Positions 1 through 6,322 of a stretch of 7,266 nucleotides of DNA are shown here, piece after piece. The stretch's first letter is position 1, and each line of letters begins with the position of its first letter. The stretch spans positions 1 through 7,266 of the forward strand of contig DASSUW010000241.1 of the NCBI GenBank assembly GCA_035706585.1. Direction: 5' to 3'. Source of the stretch: DASSUW01 sp035706585 (GTDB lineage Bacteria; Actinomycetota; Thermoleophilia; Solirubrobacterales; Solirubrobacteraceae). Below the pieces are notes generated by a model. That model did not search any database. It saw nothing but the letters and a program-made list of their open reading frames with translations, and was not told where the DNA came from. The translations under genes and the position numbers were made by a program.

Positions 1-1
1 G

Positions 2-1144
2 AACCTCGGCATCGCCGAGACCTGGACGCTGCGCCTCGACGACGCCGAGCACCACCTGCGGCAGAGCCTCCAGCTCGCACGCACCGTCGGCCGCGCCTAC
101 GTCGAGGTGGGCTGCCTGACCGCGCTCGGCGTGGTCGCGAATCTCACGCACCGGCTCGATGACGCCGAGGCGCTGTCCCGCGCGGCGATCGCGCTCGCCG
201 AGCGCCACGGCTGGGCGACGCAGCCGAGCTTCGCCGCGGCGTACGTGACGCTCGGCTCCACCTGCGTCGAGCGTGCGAACCCGGCCGAGGCCGAGCAGTG
301 GCTCGCGCGCGCCGAGCCGATCCTCGCCGGTGCGCCCGAGCCGGCGGTGAGCGTCGGCCTGCGGCACACGCAGGGCATGGTCGCGATCGTGCAAGGCCGC
401 CTCGACGAGGCGCTCGGCGCCTTCCGCGACGGCGAGCGGCTCGCCGCGCAGCTGCGCGCGCCGCACTTCCTCGCGATCATCGAACGGCACTGGGCGTTGC
501 GCACGCTCGTCGCGATCGGCGACACCGCGCCGGTCCACGACGCGCTGGCCGACGCCGACGACGCCGCGCTGTGGCGCAACCTGCGCGCCCGGCTGCACCT
601 CGCCGAGGACGACCCGCAGGCGGCCGCCGAAGCCGTCGCCCCGGTCCTCGCCGGCGACGCGTTCGTGTACCTCCCGCCGTTCGAGATCGAGGCATGCCTG
701 CTCGACGCCGTCGCCCGCCACCGGCTCGGGGAGGAGCACGCCGCCGAGCGCAGCCTCGAGCGCGCGCTGGCGCTCGCCGAGCCGCTCGGCCGCGCGTTCA
801 TGTTCTTCACGATCCCCGGCGTCGACGAGGCGCTGGCCCGCCACCCCGTCCACCGCACGGCGCACGCCGCGCACCTCAAGCGCCTGCGCGACGGTCTCGG
901 GCCGGCGAAGTCGCCGCGCGCGCCGGTAGAGGCGCTCAGCGACCGCGAGCTGGCTGTCCTGCGGTTCCTGCCCACGAACCTGTCCGCGTCGGAGATCGGC
1001 AACGAGCTCATCCTGTCCGTCCACACGGTCAAGACCCACATGCGCAAGCTGTACGCGAAGCTCGACGTGCACACGCGCGCGGAGGCGGTCGAGCGCGGCC
1101 GCGAGCTCGGCCTGCTGGGCAGCTTCACACGCATCGTGCGATGA
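2..1144 (+). CDS. LuxR-family (LAL/MalT-like) transcriptional regulator, C-terminal part
   Basis: The frame is open from base 2 with no start in sight, so the N-terminus lies outside the window; 380 residues are visible. Most of it is alanine/leucine-rich paired helices of TPR type, for example around GRLDEALGAFRDGERLAAQL, as in the sensor/scaffold region of large ATP-dependent LuxR (LAL, MalT-like) regulators. The last ~65 residues (from about base 932) are a typical LuxR/GerE helix-turn-helix: LSDRELAVLRFL, then SASEIGNELILSVHTVKTHM, then RKLYAKLDVHTRAEAVERG. It should bind DNA as a dimer and activate transcription. Whether the upstream part carries a STAND/AAA ATPase domain cannot be seen. 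It ends 33 bases before the small gene that opens the efflux operon, which makes it a candidate local regulator; that link is inference. The DNA-binding domain is very secure; the LAL subclass is likely. Confidence 0.93.
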   Translation, partial: NLGIAETWTLRLDDAEHHLRQSLQLARTVGRAYVEVGCLTALGVVANLTHRLDDAEALSRAAIALAERHGWATQPSFAAAYVTLGSTCVERANPAEAEQWLARAEPILAGAPEPAVSVGLRHTQGMVAIVQGRLDEALGAFRDGERLAAQLRAPHFLAIIERHWALRTLVAIGDTAPVHDALADADDAALWRNLRARLHLAEDDPQAAAEAVAPVLAGDAFVYLPPFEIEACLLDAVARHRLGEEHAAERSLERALALAEPLGRAFMFFTIPGVDEALARHPVHRTAHAAHLKRLRDGLGPAKSPRAPVEALSDRELAVLRFLPTNLSASEIGNELILSVHTVKTHMRKLYAKLDVHTRAEAVERGRELGLLGSFTRIVR

Positions 1145-1177
1145 CGCCTCATACGGGTGAGCCGGACGCTCCCCGCC

Positions 1178-1384
1178 ATGCACACCACCCGCTACGAGGT
1201 CATCGTCCGCGGCGCCCTGGGACCATCCCTGGTCGCCGCCTTTGACGGTCTGACCGCCACCACCACCGCCGCGTCGACGGTCCTGCGCGGCCCGATCGAC
1301 CAAGCGGCTCTCCACAACGTCCTCGATCGCATCGACGAGCTGGGGCTCGAGCTGCTCGACATCCGGCCGACGGGGGTCGCGTGA
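1178..1384 (+). CDS. Small conserved protein of unknown function, coupled to MMPL transporter
   Basis: A 68-residue protein from ATG 1178. An in-frame GTG at 1157 would add seven residues (MSRTLPA), but neither start has a convincing Shine-Dalgarno; I prefer the ATG because the conserved-looking part begins at TTRYEVIVRG. The pattern reads as strand (YEVIVRG), LGPSLVAAFDGL, strand (TVLRGPI), amphipathic helix (DQAALHNVLDRIDELG), strand (LELLDIRP), a compact alpha/beta, ferredoxin-like layout. It has no signal peptide or membrane segment, so it is cytoplasmic. From memory, similar proteins of this size are common in actinobacteria and unassigned. Its stop TGA (1382-1384) shares a base with the ATG of the MMPL gene, so the two are probably co-translated. 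A regulatory or accessory role for the pump is inference only. Confidence 0.8.
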   Translation: MHTTRYEVIVRGALGPSLVAAFDGLTATTTAASTVLRGPIDQAALHNVLDRIDELGLELLDIRPTGVA

Positions 1385-3480
1385 TGTCCTCGCTGCTCAA
1401 CCGCATCGCCACCTTCTCGGCGCGCCACCGCGCGCTCGTGATCGGCGTCTGGGTCGTCCTGCTGGTCGGCCTCGGCTTCGCCGCTCACACCGCCGGGACC
1501 AAGTACAGCTCCAGCGCCGAGGTCGCCGGCTCCGACAGCGCCGCGGCCGGCGACGTGATGGCTCAGTCGTTCTCGAAGGACATGGCCGACGCGAGCCCGC
1601 TCGTCTACCACTCCGACAGCGGCAAGCTCGACCAGGCTGCCGTCAACGCATCTCTCCAGGACGTTGCACAAGCCGACAACGTCGCCAGCGTCAGCGAACC
1701 GCGGTACTCGCAGGACGGCAGGACCGCGTACGCCACCGTGCTCCCGTCCACGGCGCTCGGCGACCTCTCCGTCGAGGAGGCGGAGGCGATCCTCGACAGC
1801 GCCGGCGAGCCCGCCGGCATGGACGTCGAGGCCGGCGGCCAGCTCGGCACCAAGATCTCCAAGCCCGAGACCAAGGCGAGCGAGATCGCCGGCATCCTCG
1901 CCGCGATGCTGATCCTCGTCCTGGTGTTCGGGACGATCACCGCGATGGTGCTGCCGATCGCCGTGGCGATCTTCGGCCTCGCGACCGGTCTCAGCCTCGT
2001 CTCGCTGTTCGGGCATCTCGTGTCCGTGCCCGACGTCGCGCCCACCGTCGCGACGATGATCGGCCTCGGCGTCGGCATCGACTACTCGCTGTTCATCGTC
2101 ACCCGCGCCCGCTCGGCCCGCTACGACGGCATGAGCGTGCCCGATGCGATCGGCCACGCGGCGGCGACCTCCGGCAGCGCGGTGGCGTTCGCCGGCGGCA
2201 CCGTCGTGATCGCGCTGCTCGCGCTCGCCGTCTCCGGCGTGTCGCTGATCACCGTCCTCGGCCAGGCCGCCGCGATCGTGGTCGTCGTCGCCGTGCTCGC
2301 CTCGATGACGCTGCTCCCGGCCCTGCTCGCCCTGTGCGGCGACCGGATCGAGCGGCTGCGGATCGGCCGCGACCGGCGCCCGACGCTCGGCCACAGCACG
2401 TACTGGCAGCGCTGGGGAGAGCGGCTCGCCCGCCGGCCCGGCGTGTTCGCCGTCGCGTCCATCGGCCTCCTGCTCGCCGTGTCCGGGCCCGTGCTCAACC
2501 TCGAGCTCGGCCTCACCGACCAGTCGAGCGCCCCGCAGTCGTCCACGTCACGCCAGGCCTACGACCTGATGACCGAGAGCTTCGGCGCCGGGTCCAACGG
2601 TCCGCTGCTCGTCGCGGCGAGCATCAAGTCGACCGACGACGTCGCGAAGCTCCACAGCGCGCTGTCGCAGACCGACGGCGTCGCGGCGGTCGCCGAGCCG
2701 CAGGTGTCCACGGACGGCGAGTCCGCCCTGATCAACGTCGTGCCCGACGGCTCGCCGACCTCGGAGGCCACCAGCGATCTCGTCGACGAGGTCCGCGGCG
2801 AGGTCATCCCGGCCACCGGCGTGGACGCCCACGTGGGCGGCTCGACGGCGCAGCAGCTCGACCTCGCGGCGCTCATCGCGGAGCGGCTGCCGCTGATCAT
2901 CGGCGTCGTCGTCGGCCTCAGCATGCTCCTGCTGCTCGTCGCGTTCCGCTCGGTCGTCGCACCGGTGCAGGCCGCGGTCGTGAACCTCCTCGCCGTCGGC
3001 GCCGCCTACGGCATCGTCACGGCGATCTTCCAGGAGGGCATCGGCGCCGCCGCGATCGGCCTCGACGGCGCGATCCCGGTCGTCTCGTACGTGCCGATGA
3101 TGCTGTTCGCGATCCTCTTCGGGCTCGCGATGGACTACCAGGTGTTCCTCCTCAGCCGCGTGCGCGAGGAGATCGACGCCGGCAAGTCGGCGCGCCGGGC
3201 CGTCATCGACGGGCTCGCCGGCACCGGCAAGGTCATCGCGTCGGCGGCGGCGATCATGGTCGCGGTCTTCGCGAGCTTCATCCTCAACGGCGATCCGACC
3301 GTGAAGGAGTTCGGCGTCGGCCTCGCCGCCGCGATCCTCATCGCCGGGAGCATGGTCTGCGTCCTGCTGCCCGCCGTGATGCTGCTGATGGGCGGCCGCA
3401 CCTGGTGGCTCCCGAACTGGCTGGACCGCTTCCTCCCCCGCATCTCCCTCGAAGGCCAGCCGCACCCGCAGCCGGCCTGA
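1384..3480 (+). CDS. MMPL family (RND superfamily) transporter
   Basis: A 698-residue inner-membrane transporter with the full duplicated RND/MMPL plan. Residue numbers count from GTG 1381; subtract one for ATG 1384. TM1 is near 18-38, an external domain covers ~40-165, TM2-6 ~170-315, TM7 ~355-377, a second external domain ~378-500, and TM8-12 ~504-670. The two external domains look like copies: NVASVSEPRYSQDGRTAYATV matches GVAAVAEPQVSTDGESALINV by eye (first and second loop). TM4 has GVGIDYSLF (D234-Y235) and TM10 GLAMDYQVF (D585-Y586), the Asp-Tyr pairs that serve proton relay in MmpL proteins, so it should be an active proton-driven exporter. The tail WWLPNWLDRFLPRI is typical of the YdfJ/ActII-3-like branch. 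Either GTG 1381 or ATG 1384 could start it. Substrate is unknown; lipids, antibiotics and other hydrophobic molecules are usual for the family. Confidence 0.95.
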   Translation: MSSLLNRIATFSARHRALVIGVWVVLLVGLGFAAHTAGTKYSSSAEVAGSDSAAAGDVMAQSFSKDMADASPLVYHSDSGKLDQAAVNASLQDVAQADNVASVSEPRYSQDGRTAYATVLPSTALGDLSVEEAEAILDSAGEPAGMDVEAGGQLGTKISKPETKASEIAGILAAMLILVLVFGTITAMVLPIAVAIFGLATGLSLVSLFGHLVSVPDVAPTVATMIGLGVGIDYSLFIVTRARSARYDGMSVPDAIGHAAATSGSAVAFAGGTVVIALLALAVSGVSLITVLGQAAAIVVVVAVLASMTLLPALLALCGDRIERLRIGRDRRPTLGHSTYWQRWGERLARRPGVFAVASIGLLLAVSGPVLNLELGLTDQSSAPQSSTSRQAYDLMTESFGAGSNGPLLVAASIKSTDDVAKLHSALSQTDGVAAVAEPQVSTDGESALINVVPDGSPTSEATSDLVDEVRGEVIPATGVDAHVGGSTAQQLDLAALIAERLPLIIGVVVGLSMLLLLVAFRSVVAPVQAAVVNLLAVGAAYGIVTAIFQEGIGAAAIGLDGAIPVVSYVPMMLFAILFGLAMDYQVFLLSRVREEIDAGKSARRAVIDGLAGTGKVIASAAAIMVAVFASFILNGDPTVKEFGVGLAAAILIAGSMVCVLLPAVMLLMGGRTWWLPNWLDRFLPRISLEGQPHPQPA

Positions 3481-3495
3481 TCCTCCCCGACCCAC

Positions 3496-3501
3496 AAGGA
3501 G
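3496..3501 (+). promoter_or_regulatory. Ribosome binding site AAGGAG for the small exported protein
   Basis: AAGGAG lies seven bases before ATG 3509, the best Shine-Dalgarno in the window. It fixes the start of the 149-residue protein and suggests that this gene is translated independently rather than only by coupling to the MMPL gene 28 bases upstream. Confidence 0.85.
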
Positions 3502-3508
3502 TCTCCCC

Positions 3509-3958
3509 ATGAAGAAGTACATCGCCGTCGGCGGCGCCCTCGTCGCTGCCGCCCTCGCCGCCCTCGCGATCGCGGTCTGGCCCGCGTCGGAGACCGACAA
3601 AGCGCGCTCGGACGGAGAGCGGCTCGGCGCGGCCGTGAACCAGCTCTACGCGGCCGGCGACTCGTTCGAGGTCGACGCCGCGCTCGCCGAGATCGACGCC
3701 GCCGTGGCCGACACCCGCTCGCACGCCGGCGACGAGCTCGCCGAGCAGGCCGACGACCAGGCCGACGCGCTCGCCCGCGCGGCCGACGGCTTCGCCGGCT
3801 CGGTCACCACCGACGATGCCTGGGACTACGAGCTCTACCAGGCGGAGCTCGACGTGGCCCTCGACGACCTGACCGACAACGCCGGCGACTTCCGGGGTCA
3901 GGGTCCCGAGGTGCAGCAGGCGTTCTGGGACGGCTTCGCGAGCGAGGTCACCGCATGA
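3509..3958 (+). CDS. Small acidic exported or membrane-anchored helical protein, function unknown
   Basis: 149 residues. The N-terminus is a signal peptide or signal anchor: MKKY, then a hydrophobic alanine/valine run to about residue 24 ending in AVWPAS. There is no cysteine anywhere, so it is not a lipoprotein. The rest is predicted outside the cytoplasm, strongly acidic and alanine-rich with heptad-like helices (residues ~35-95, e.g. VDAALAEIDAAVADTR and ELAEQADDQADALARAADGF), ending in a Trp/Tyr-bearing segment (DDAWDYELYQAELDVALDDL). I do not recognise a named family. It sits between the MMPL pump (28 bases upstream) and the MFS pump (4-base ATGA overlap), so a role beside one of them is a fair guess. 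Its position recalls the MmpS partners of mycobacterial MmpL proteins, but those are beta-rich; this one looks helical, so homology is unlikely. Confidence 0.85.
   Translation: MKKYIAVGGALVAAALAALAIAVWPASETDKARSDGERLGAAVNQLYAAGDSFEVDAALAEIDAAVADTRSHAGDELAEQADDQADALARAADGFAGSVTTDDAWDYELYQAELDVALDDLTDNAGDFRGQGPEVQQAFWDGFASEVTA
3944..3947 (+). promoter_or_regulatory. Ribosome binding site GAGG for the MFS gene, inside the preceding CDS
   Basis: GAGG ends seven bases before ATG 3955 and lies within the last codons of the small exported protein gene. Together with the ATGA stop-start overlap it supports ATG 3955 as the true MFS start and translational coupling. Confidence 0.6.
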
Positions 3959-5403
3959 CGCGAACCGTGGACGCCAGCGACGCGCAGATCCATGCGCGTC
4001 GCTGGAAGACCCTCGCGGTGCTGTCGCTGAGCCTGCTGATCATCGGCCTCGACAACACGATCCTCAACGTCGCGCTCCCGAGCCTTCAGAAGGAGTTCGA
4101 CGCCTCCACCTCCACGTTGCAGTGGATGGTGGACTCGTACCTGCTGGTCTTCGCCGGGCTCCTGCTGACCGCGGGGACGCTCGGCGATCGCTTCGGGCGC
4201 AAGCTCGCGCTCCAGACGGGGCTCGTTCTCTTCGGCGGCGGCAGCCTTGCGGTGCTGGCCGTCGACTCGGCCGATCAGCTGATCGCGGTCCGGGCCGTCA
4301 TGGGCCTCGGCGCCGCGCTGATCATGCCGGCCACGCTGTCGATCATCAGCAACGTGTTCCCGCGCCGGGAGCGCGCCAAGGCGTTCGGCATCTGGGCGGC
4401 CATGGCGTCGCTCGGCGTCGGTCTCGGCCCGTTCGCGGGCGGCCTGCTGCTCGAGTACTTCGACTGGAGCGCGGTGTTCCTGCTCAACGTCCCGGTCGCG
4501 CTGGCGGCGCTCGCGTTCGGATTCACCTACGTGCCCGAGAGCCGCGACCCCAGGCCGGGCGCGTTCGACCTGCCGGGCGCGGCGCTCTCCGTCGCGGCGC
4601 TGACCGCGCTCGTGTACGGCGTGATCGAGGCGCCCGAACGCGGCTGGAGCGACCCGCGGATCCTCGCGTGCTTCGCGGCCGCCGTGGCGCTCGGCGCGGC
4701 GTTCGTCCGCTGGGAGCTGCGCACCGCGGAGCCGATGCTGAACCTGGAGCTCTTCCGCCGGCCGCGGTTCAGCGTTGCCTCCGGTGCCATGAGCGTCGCG
4801 TTCTTCTCGCTGTTCGGCGCCACGTTCGCGATGACCCAGTTCCTGCAGGACGTGCAGGGCTACTCGGCGCTCGAGGCCGGGGCGGGCCAGATCCCGCTCG
4901 CGTTCGGGTTGCTGGCAGGCGCCGGCTCCAGCGTCAAGCTCACGGAGCGGTTCGGCACGACCCGCGTCGTGACGGCCGGCATGGTGATGCTGGGCGTGCT
5001 GCTCGGCTCGGCGCTGCTCTGGCACGCCGGGATGCCGTATCTCCCGATCGGCGCCTGGTTCTTCGCCCTGGCGCTGTCGCTGGGCTGGATCGCCGGGCCG
5101 GCGACGGACTCGGTGATGGGCGCGGTGCCGGAGGAGAAATCCGGCGTCGCGTCGGCGATGAACGACGTCACGCGCCAGGTCGGCGGCGCGCTCGGCACGG
5201 CGGTGATCGGCTCGCTGATCACGTCGCTGTACACGTCCAACGTGCAGGCCGGCGCCACGGCGTCCGACGCGTTCACCGACGCGCTCGGCATCGGCTTCGC
5301 GATCGCCGGCGCCGTCGCGGTGCTCGGAGCCGTCGCGGTGAAGCGCCGGCTGCCGGCCCGGCACGCCGAGACGGTGCCGACCCTGGTCGCCGTGCCCGCG
5401 TAG
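3955..5403 (+). CDS. MFS transporter, DHA2 (EmrB/QacA) drug:H+ antiporter family
   Basis: 482 residues, the usual size for the 14-helix DHA2 family of multidrug exporters. After a 17-residue cytoplasmic head, TM1 carries the family signature LDNTILNVALPSLQKEF (D33). Motif A, GTLGDRFGRK, is at 74-83; the motif B arginine is R113 in RAVMGLGAAL; antiporter motif C, GVGLGPFAGG, is at 154-163, followed by DWSAVFLLNVPVA. A second half with further hydrophobic segments continues to about residue 460, including the conserved MNDVTRQVGGALGTAVIGS. It should export drugs or other hydrophobic cations against protons; substrate cannot be told. The start overlaps the stop of the preceding gene (ATGA, 3955-3958). 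Its own stop TAG is also the first half of a -10-like box for the next gene. No truncation or missing motif is seen. Confidence 0.95.
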   Translation: MTRTVDASDAQIHARRWKTLAVLSLSLLIIGLDNTILNVALPSLQKEFDASTSTLQWMVDSYLLVFAGLLLTAGTLGDRFGRKLALQTGLVLFGGGSLAVLAVDSADQLIAVRAVMGLGAALIMPATLSIISNVFPRRERAKAFGIWAAMASLGVGLGPFAGGLLLEYFDWSAVFLLNVPVALAALAFGFTYVPESRDPRPGAFDLPGAALSVAALTALVYGVIEAPERGWSDPRILACFAAAVALGAAFVRWELRTAEPMLNLELFRRPRFSVASGAMSVAFFSLFGATFAMTQFLQDVQGYSALEAGAGQIPLAFGLLAGAGSSVKLTERFGTTRVVTAGMVMLGVLLGSALLWHAGMPYLPIGAWFFALALSLGWIAGPATDSVMGAVPEEKSGVASAMNDVTRQVGGALGTAVIGSLITSLYTSNVQAGATASDAFTDALGIGFAIAGAVAVLGAVAVKRRLPARHAETVPTLVAVPA

Positions 5404-5406
5404 AGT
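5377..5406 (+). promoter_or_regulatory. Candidate leaderless promoter of the SMP-30-like gene
   Basis: TAGAGT at 5401-5406 fits the actinobacterial -10 pattern TANNNT and is followed by seven bases and then GTG 5414, the spacing expected if transcription begins at the start codon. A weak -35-like CCGACC (5377-5382) is 18 bases upstream of it. The TAG is also the stop codon of the MFS gene. No Shine-Dalgarno precedes the GTG, which fits leaderless translation. The -35 is poor, so this is a moderate call from sequence only. Confidence 0.45.
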
Positions 5407-5413
5407 GCGGCGC

Positions 5414-6313
5414 GTGGCGCGGCAACTGCACACGCTGCTGGAACGCGGGGCCTTCTTCGAGGCCCCGCGTTGGCGTGACGGGCGCTGGTGGGTGTCGGAC
5501 TTCTACACGCACCTCGTGTCCACGGTGACTCCCGACGGCACGGCCGAGGTGATCCTCGATGTCGAGGGCCAGCCGTCGGGGCTCGGCTGGCTGCCCGACG
5601 GGTCGCTGCTCGTGGTCTCGATGCGCGACCGTCGCATCCTGCGACGCGCGGTCGACGGCACCGTCACCGAGCATGCCGACGTGAGCCGCTTCTGCGGTGG
5701 CCACCTCAACGACATGGTCGTCGACGCGCACGGCCGCGCGTACGTCGGCGAGTTCGGGTTCGACCTGATGGCGTTCGGCGAGCCGGCGCTCGCGGTGCTC
5801 ATCCGCGTCGACCCCGACGGCACGGCATCGGTCGCGGCGGACGAGATGGCGTTCCCCAACGGCTCGGTGATCACGCCGGACGGGACGACGCTGATCGTCG
5901 GCGAGACCGCCGGCTCGCGCTACACGGCGTTCACGATCGAGCCCGACGGCTCGCTGTCGGGCCGCCGCGTCTGGGCGCAGGTCGCGCCGCCGCCGCCGAT
6001 CACGACGTTCGAGGAGACGATCTCCCAGCTGCGGTTCGGCCCCGACGGCTGCTCGTCCGACGCCGAGGGCATGATCTGGTCGGCCGACGAGGTCAACGCG
6101 CGCTGCGTGCGGATCGCGCCGGGCGGCGAGATCGTCGACGAGATCGCGGCGCCCGAGGGCCTGAACTGCTTCGCCTGCATGCTCGGCGGCGACGACGGCC
6201 GCACGCTGCTGATCTGCGCGGCCCCCGACTTCCTCGAGCAGAACCGCCTGGCGGCGCGCGAGGGCGTGCTGCTCACGACGACGGTCGACGTCCCGCACGC
6301 CGGCCTGCCGTAG
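5414..6313 (+). CDS. SMP-30/gluconolactonase/LRE-like beta-propeller hydrolase
   Basis: 299 residues from GTG 5414; GTG 5405 in the same frame would add three residues. I chose 5414 because of the TAGAGT box seven bases upstream. The protein matches the SGL (SMP-30/gluconolactonase) six-bladed propeller: AFFEAPRW near the start, GQPSGLGWLPDGSLLV, GGHLNDMVVDAHGRAYVGEFGF, FPNGSVITPDG, CSSDAEGMIWSAD. The family metal ligands appear intact: E16, N149 and D216, plus substrate-side N99. It should be a cytoplasmic, divalent-metal-dependent lactonase or esterase-like hydrolase; the substrate is open. An odd point is a segment of roughly 20 residues before the D216 strand (APPPPITTFEETISQLRF), where relatives usually have a short loop; it may shape the active-site rim. 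No signal peptide is seen. It lies directly after the MFS gene but need not share its function. Confidence 0.9.
   Translation: MARQLHTLLERGAFFEAPRWRDGRWWVSDFYTHLVSTVTPDGTAEVILDVEGQPSGLGWLPDGSLLVVSMRDRRILRRAVDGTVTEHADVSRFCGGHLNDMVVDAHGRAYVGEFGFDLMAFGEPALAVLIRVDPDGTASVAADEMAFPNGSVITPDGTTLIVGETAGSRYTAFTIEPDGSLSGRRVWAQVAPPPPITTFEETISQLRFGPDGCSSDAEGMIWSADEVNARCVRIAPGGEIVDEIAAPEGLNCFACMLGGDDGRTLLICAAPDFLEQNRLAAREGVLLTTTVDVPHAGLP
5442..5471 (+). repeat. Perfect 11-bp inverted repeat (hairpin) inside the start of the SMP-30-like gene
   Basis: The left arm AACGCGGGGCC (5442-5452) is the exact reverse complement of the right arm GGCCCCGCGTT (5461-5471), with the 8-base loop TTCTTCGA; one further T-A pair and a T-G pair can close it to a CTTC tetraloop. 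It encodes the conserved AFFEAPR region and is 28 bases downstream of GTG 5414. There is no T-run after it, so it is not a standard intrinsic terminator. A role in translation or RNA stability is possible; chance in a GC-rich coding region is the null. Confidence 0.6.
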
Positions 6314-6316
6314 GAT
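6311..6316 (+). promoter_or_regulatory. Candidate leaderless -10 box (or Shine-Dalgarno) of the methyltransferase gene
   Basis: TAGGAT fits TANNNT and is followed by six bases and then ATG 6323, the spacing of a leaderless start. The first three bases are the stop of the SMP-30-like gene. A -35-like TCGACG lies at 6285-6290, but 20 bases away, which is long. The same bases contain AGGA (6312-6315), seven bases before the ATG, so a plain Shine-Dalgarno is an equally good reading. Confidence 0.45.
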
Positions 6317-6322
6317 CGACCC

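Noticed and set aside
1124..1154. Promoter-like TTCACA (1124-1129) and TCATAC (1149-1154) before the small gene
   Set aside because: The spacer is 19 bases and the -10 is a poor match to TANNNT; too weak to call, although a promoter near here is biologically likely.
298..1245. Same-strand overlapping frames rich in Arg/Ala/Pro (298-1245, 2334-3512, 4122-5528, 5488-6636, 6995-7246)
   Set aside because: Shifted readings of real genes with strong family motifs; the 6995-7246 frame lies inside the amine oxidase-like gene, whose true frame starts at 6964.
1522..1554. 9-bp perfect inverted repeat GTCGCCGGC / GCCGGCGAC inside the MMPL gene
   Set aside because: The loop is 15 bases and the arms are common GC-rich codon strings (VAG and AGD); chance is a sufficient explanation.
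1192..2394. Long antisense open frames (1192-2394, 2548-3600, 3898-5433, 5273-6898) of 350 to 541 residues
   Set aside because: They run opposite well-supported genes, cross several gene borders, match no family and are rich in Arg, Ala, Asp, Glu and His, as expected from the complement of GC-saturated codons.
3509..3958. Calling the small exported protein an MmpS-type partner or a lipoprotein
   Set aside because: It has no cysteine for lipidation and looks helical and acidic rather than beta-rich like MmpS.
5442..5471. Reading the SMP-30 gene hairpin as an intrinsic terminator of the efflux operon
   Set aside because: No T-run follows the stem and it lies inside a coding region, so only the structure itself is reported.
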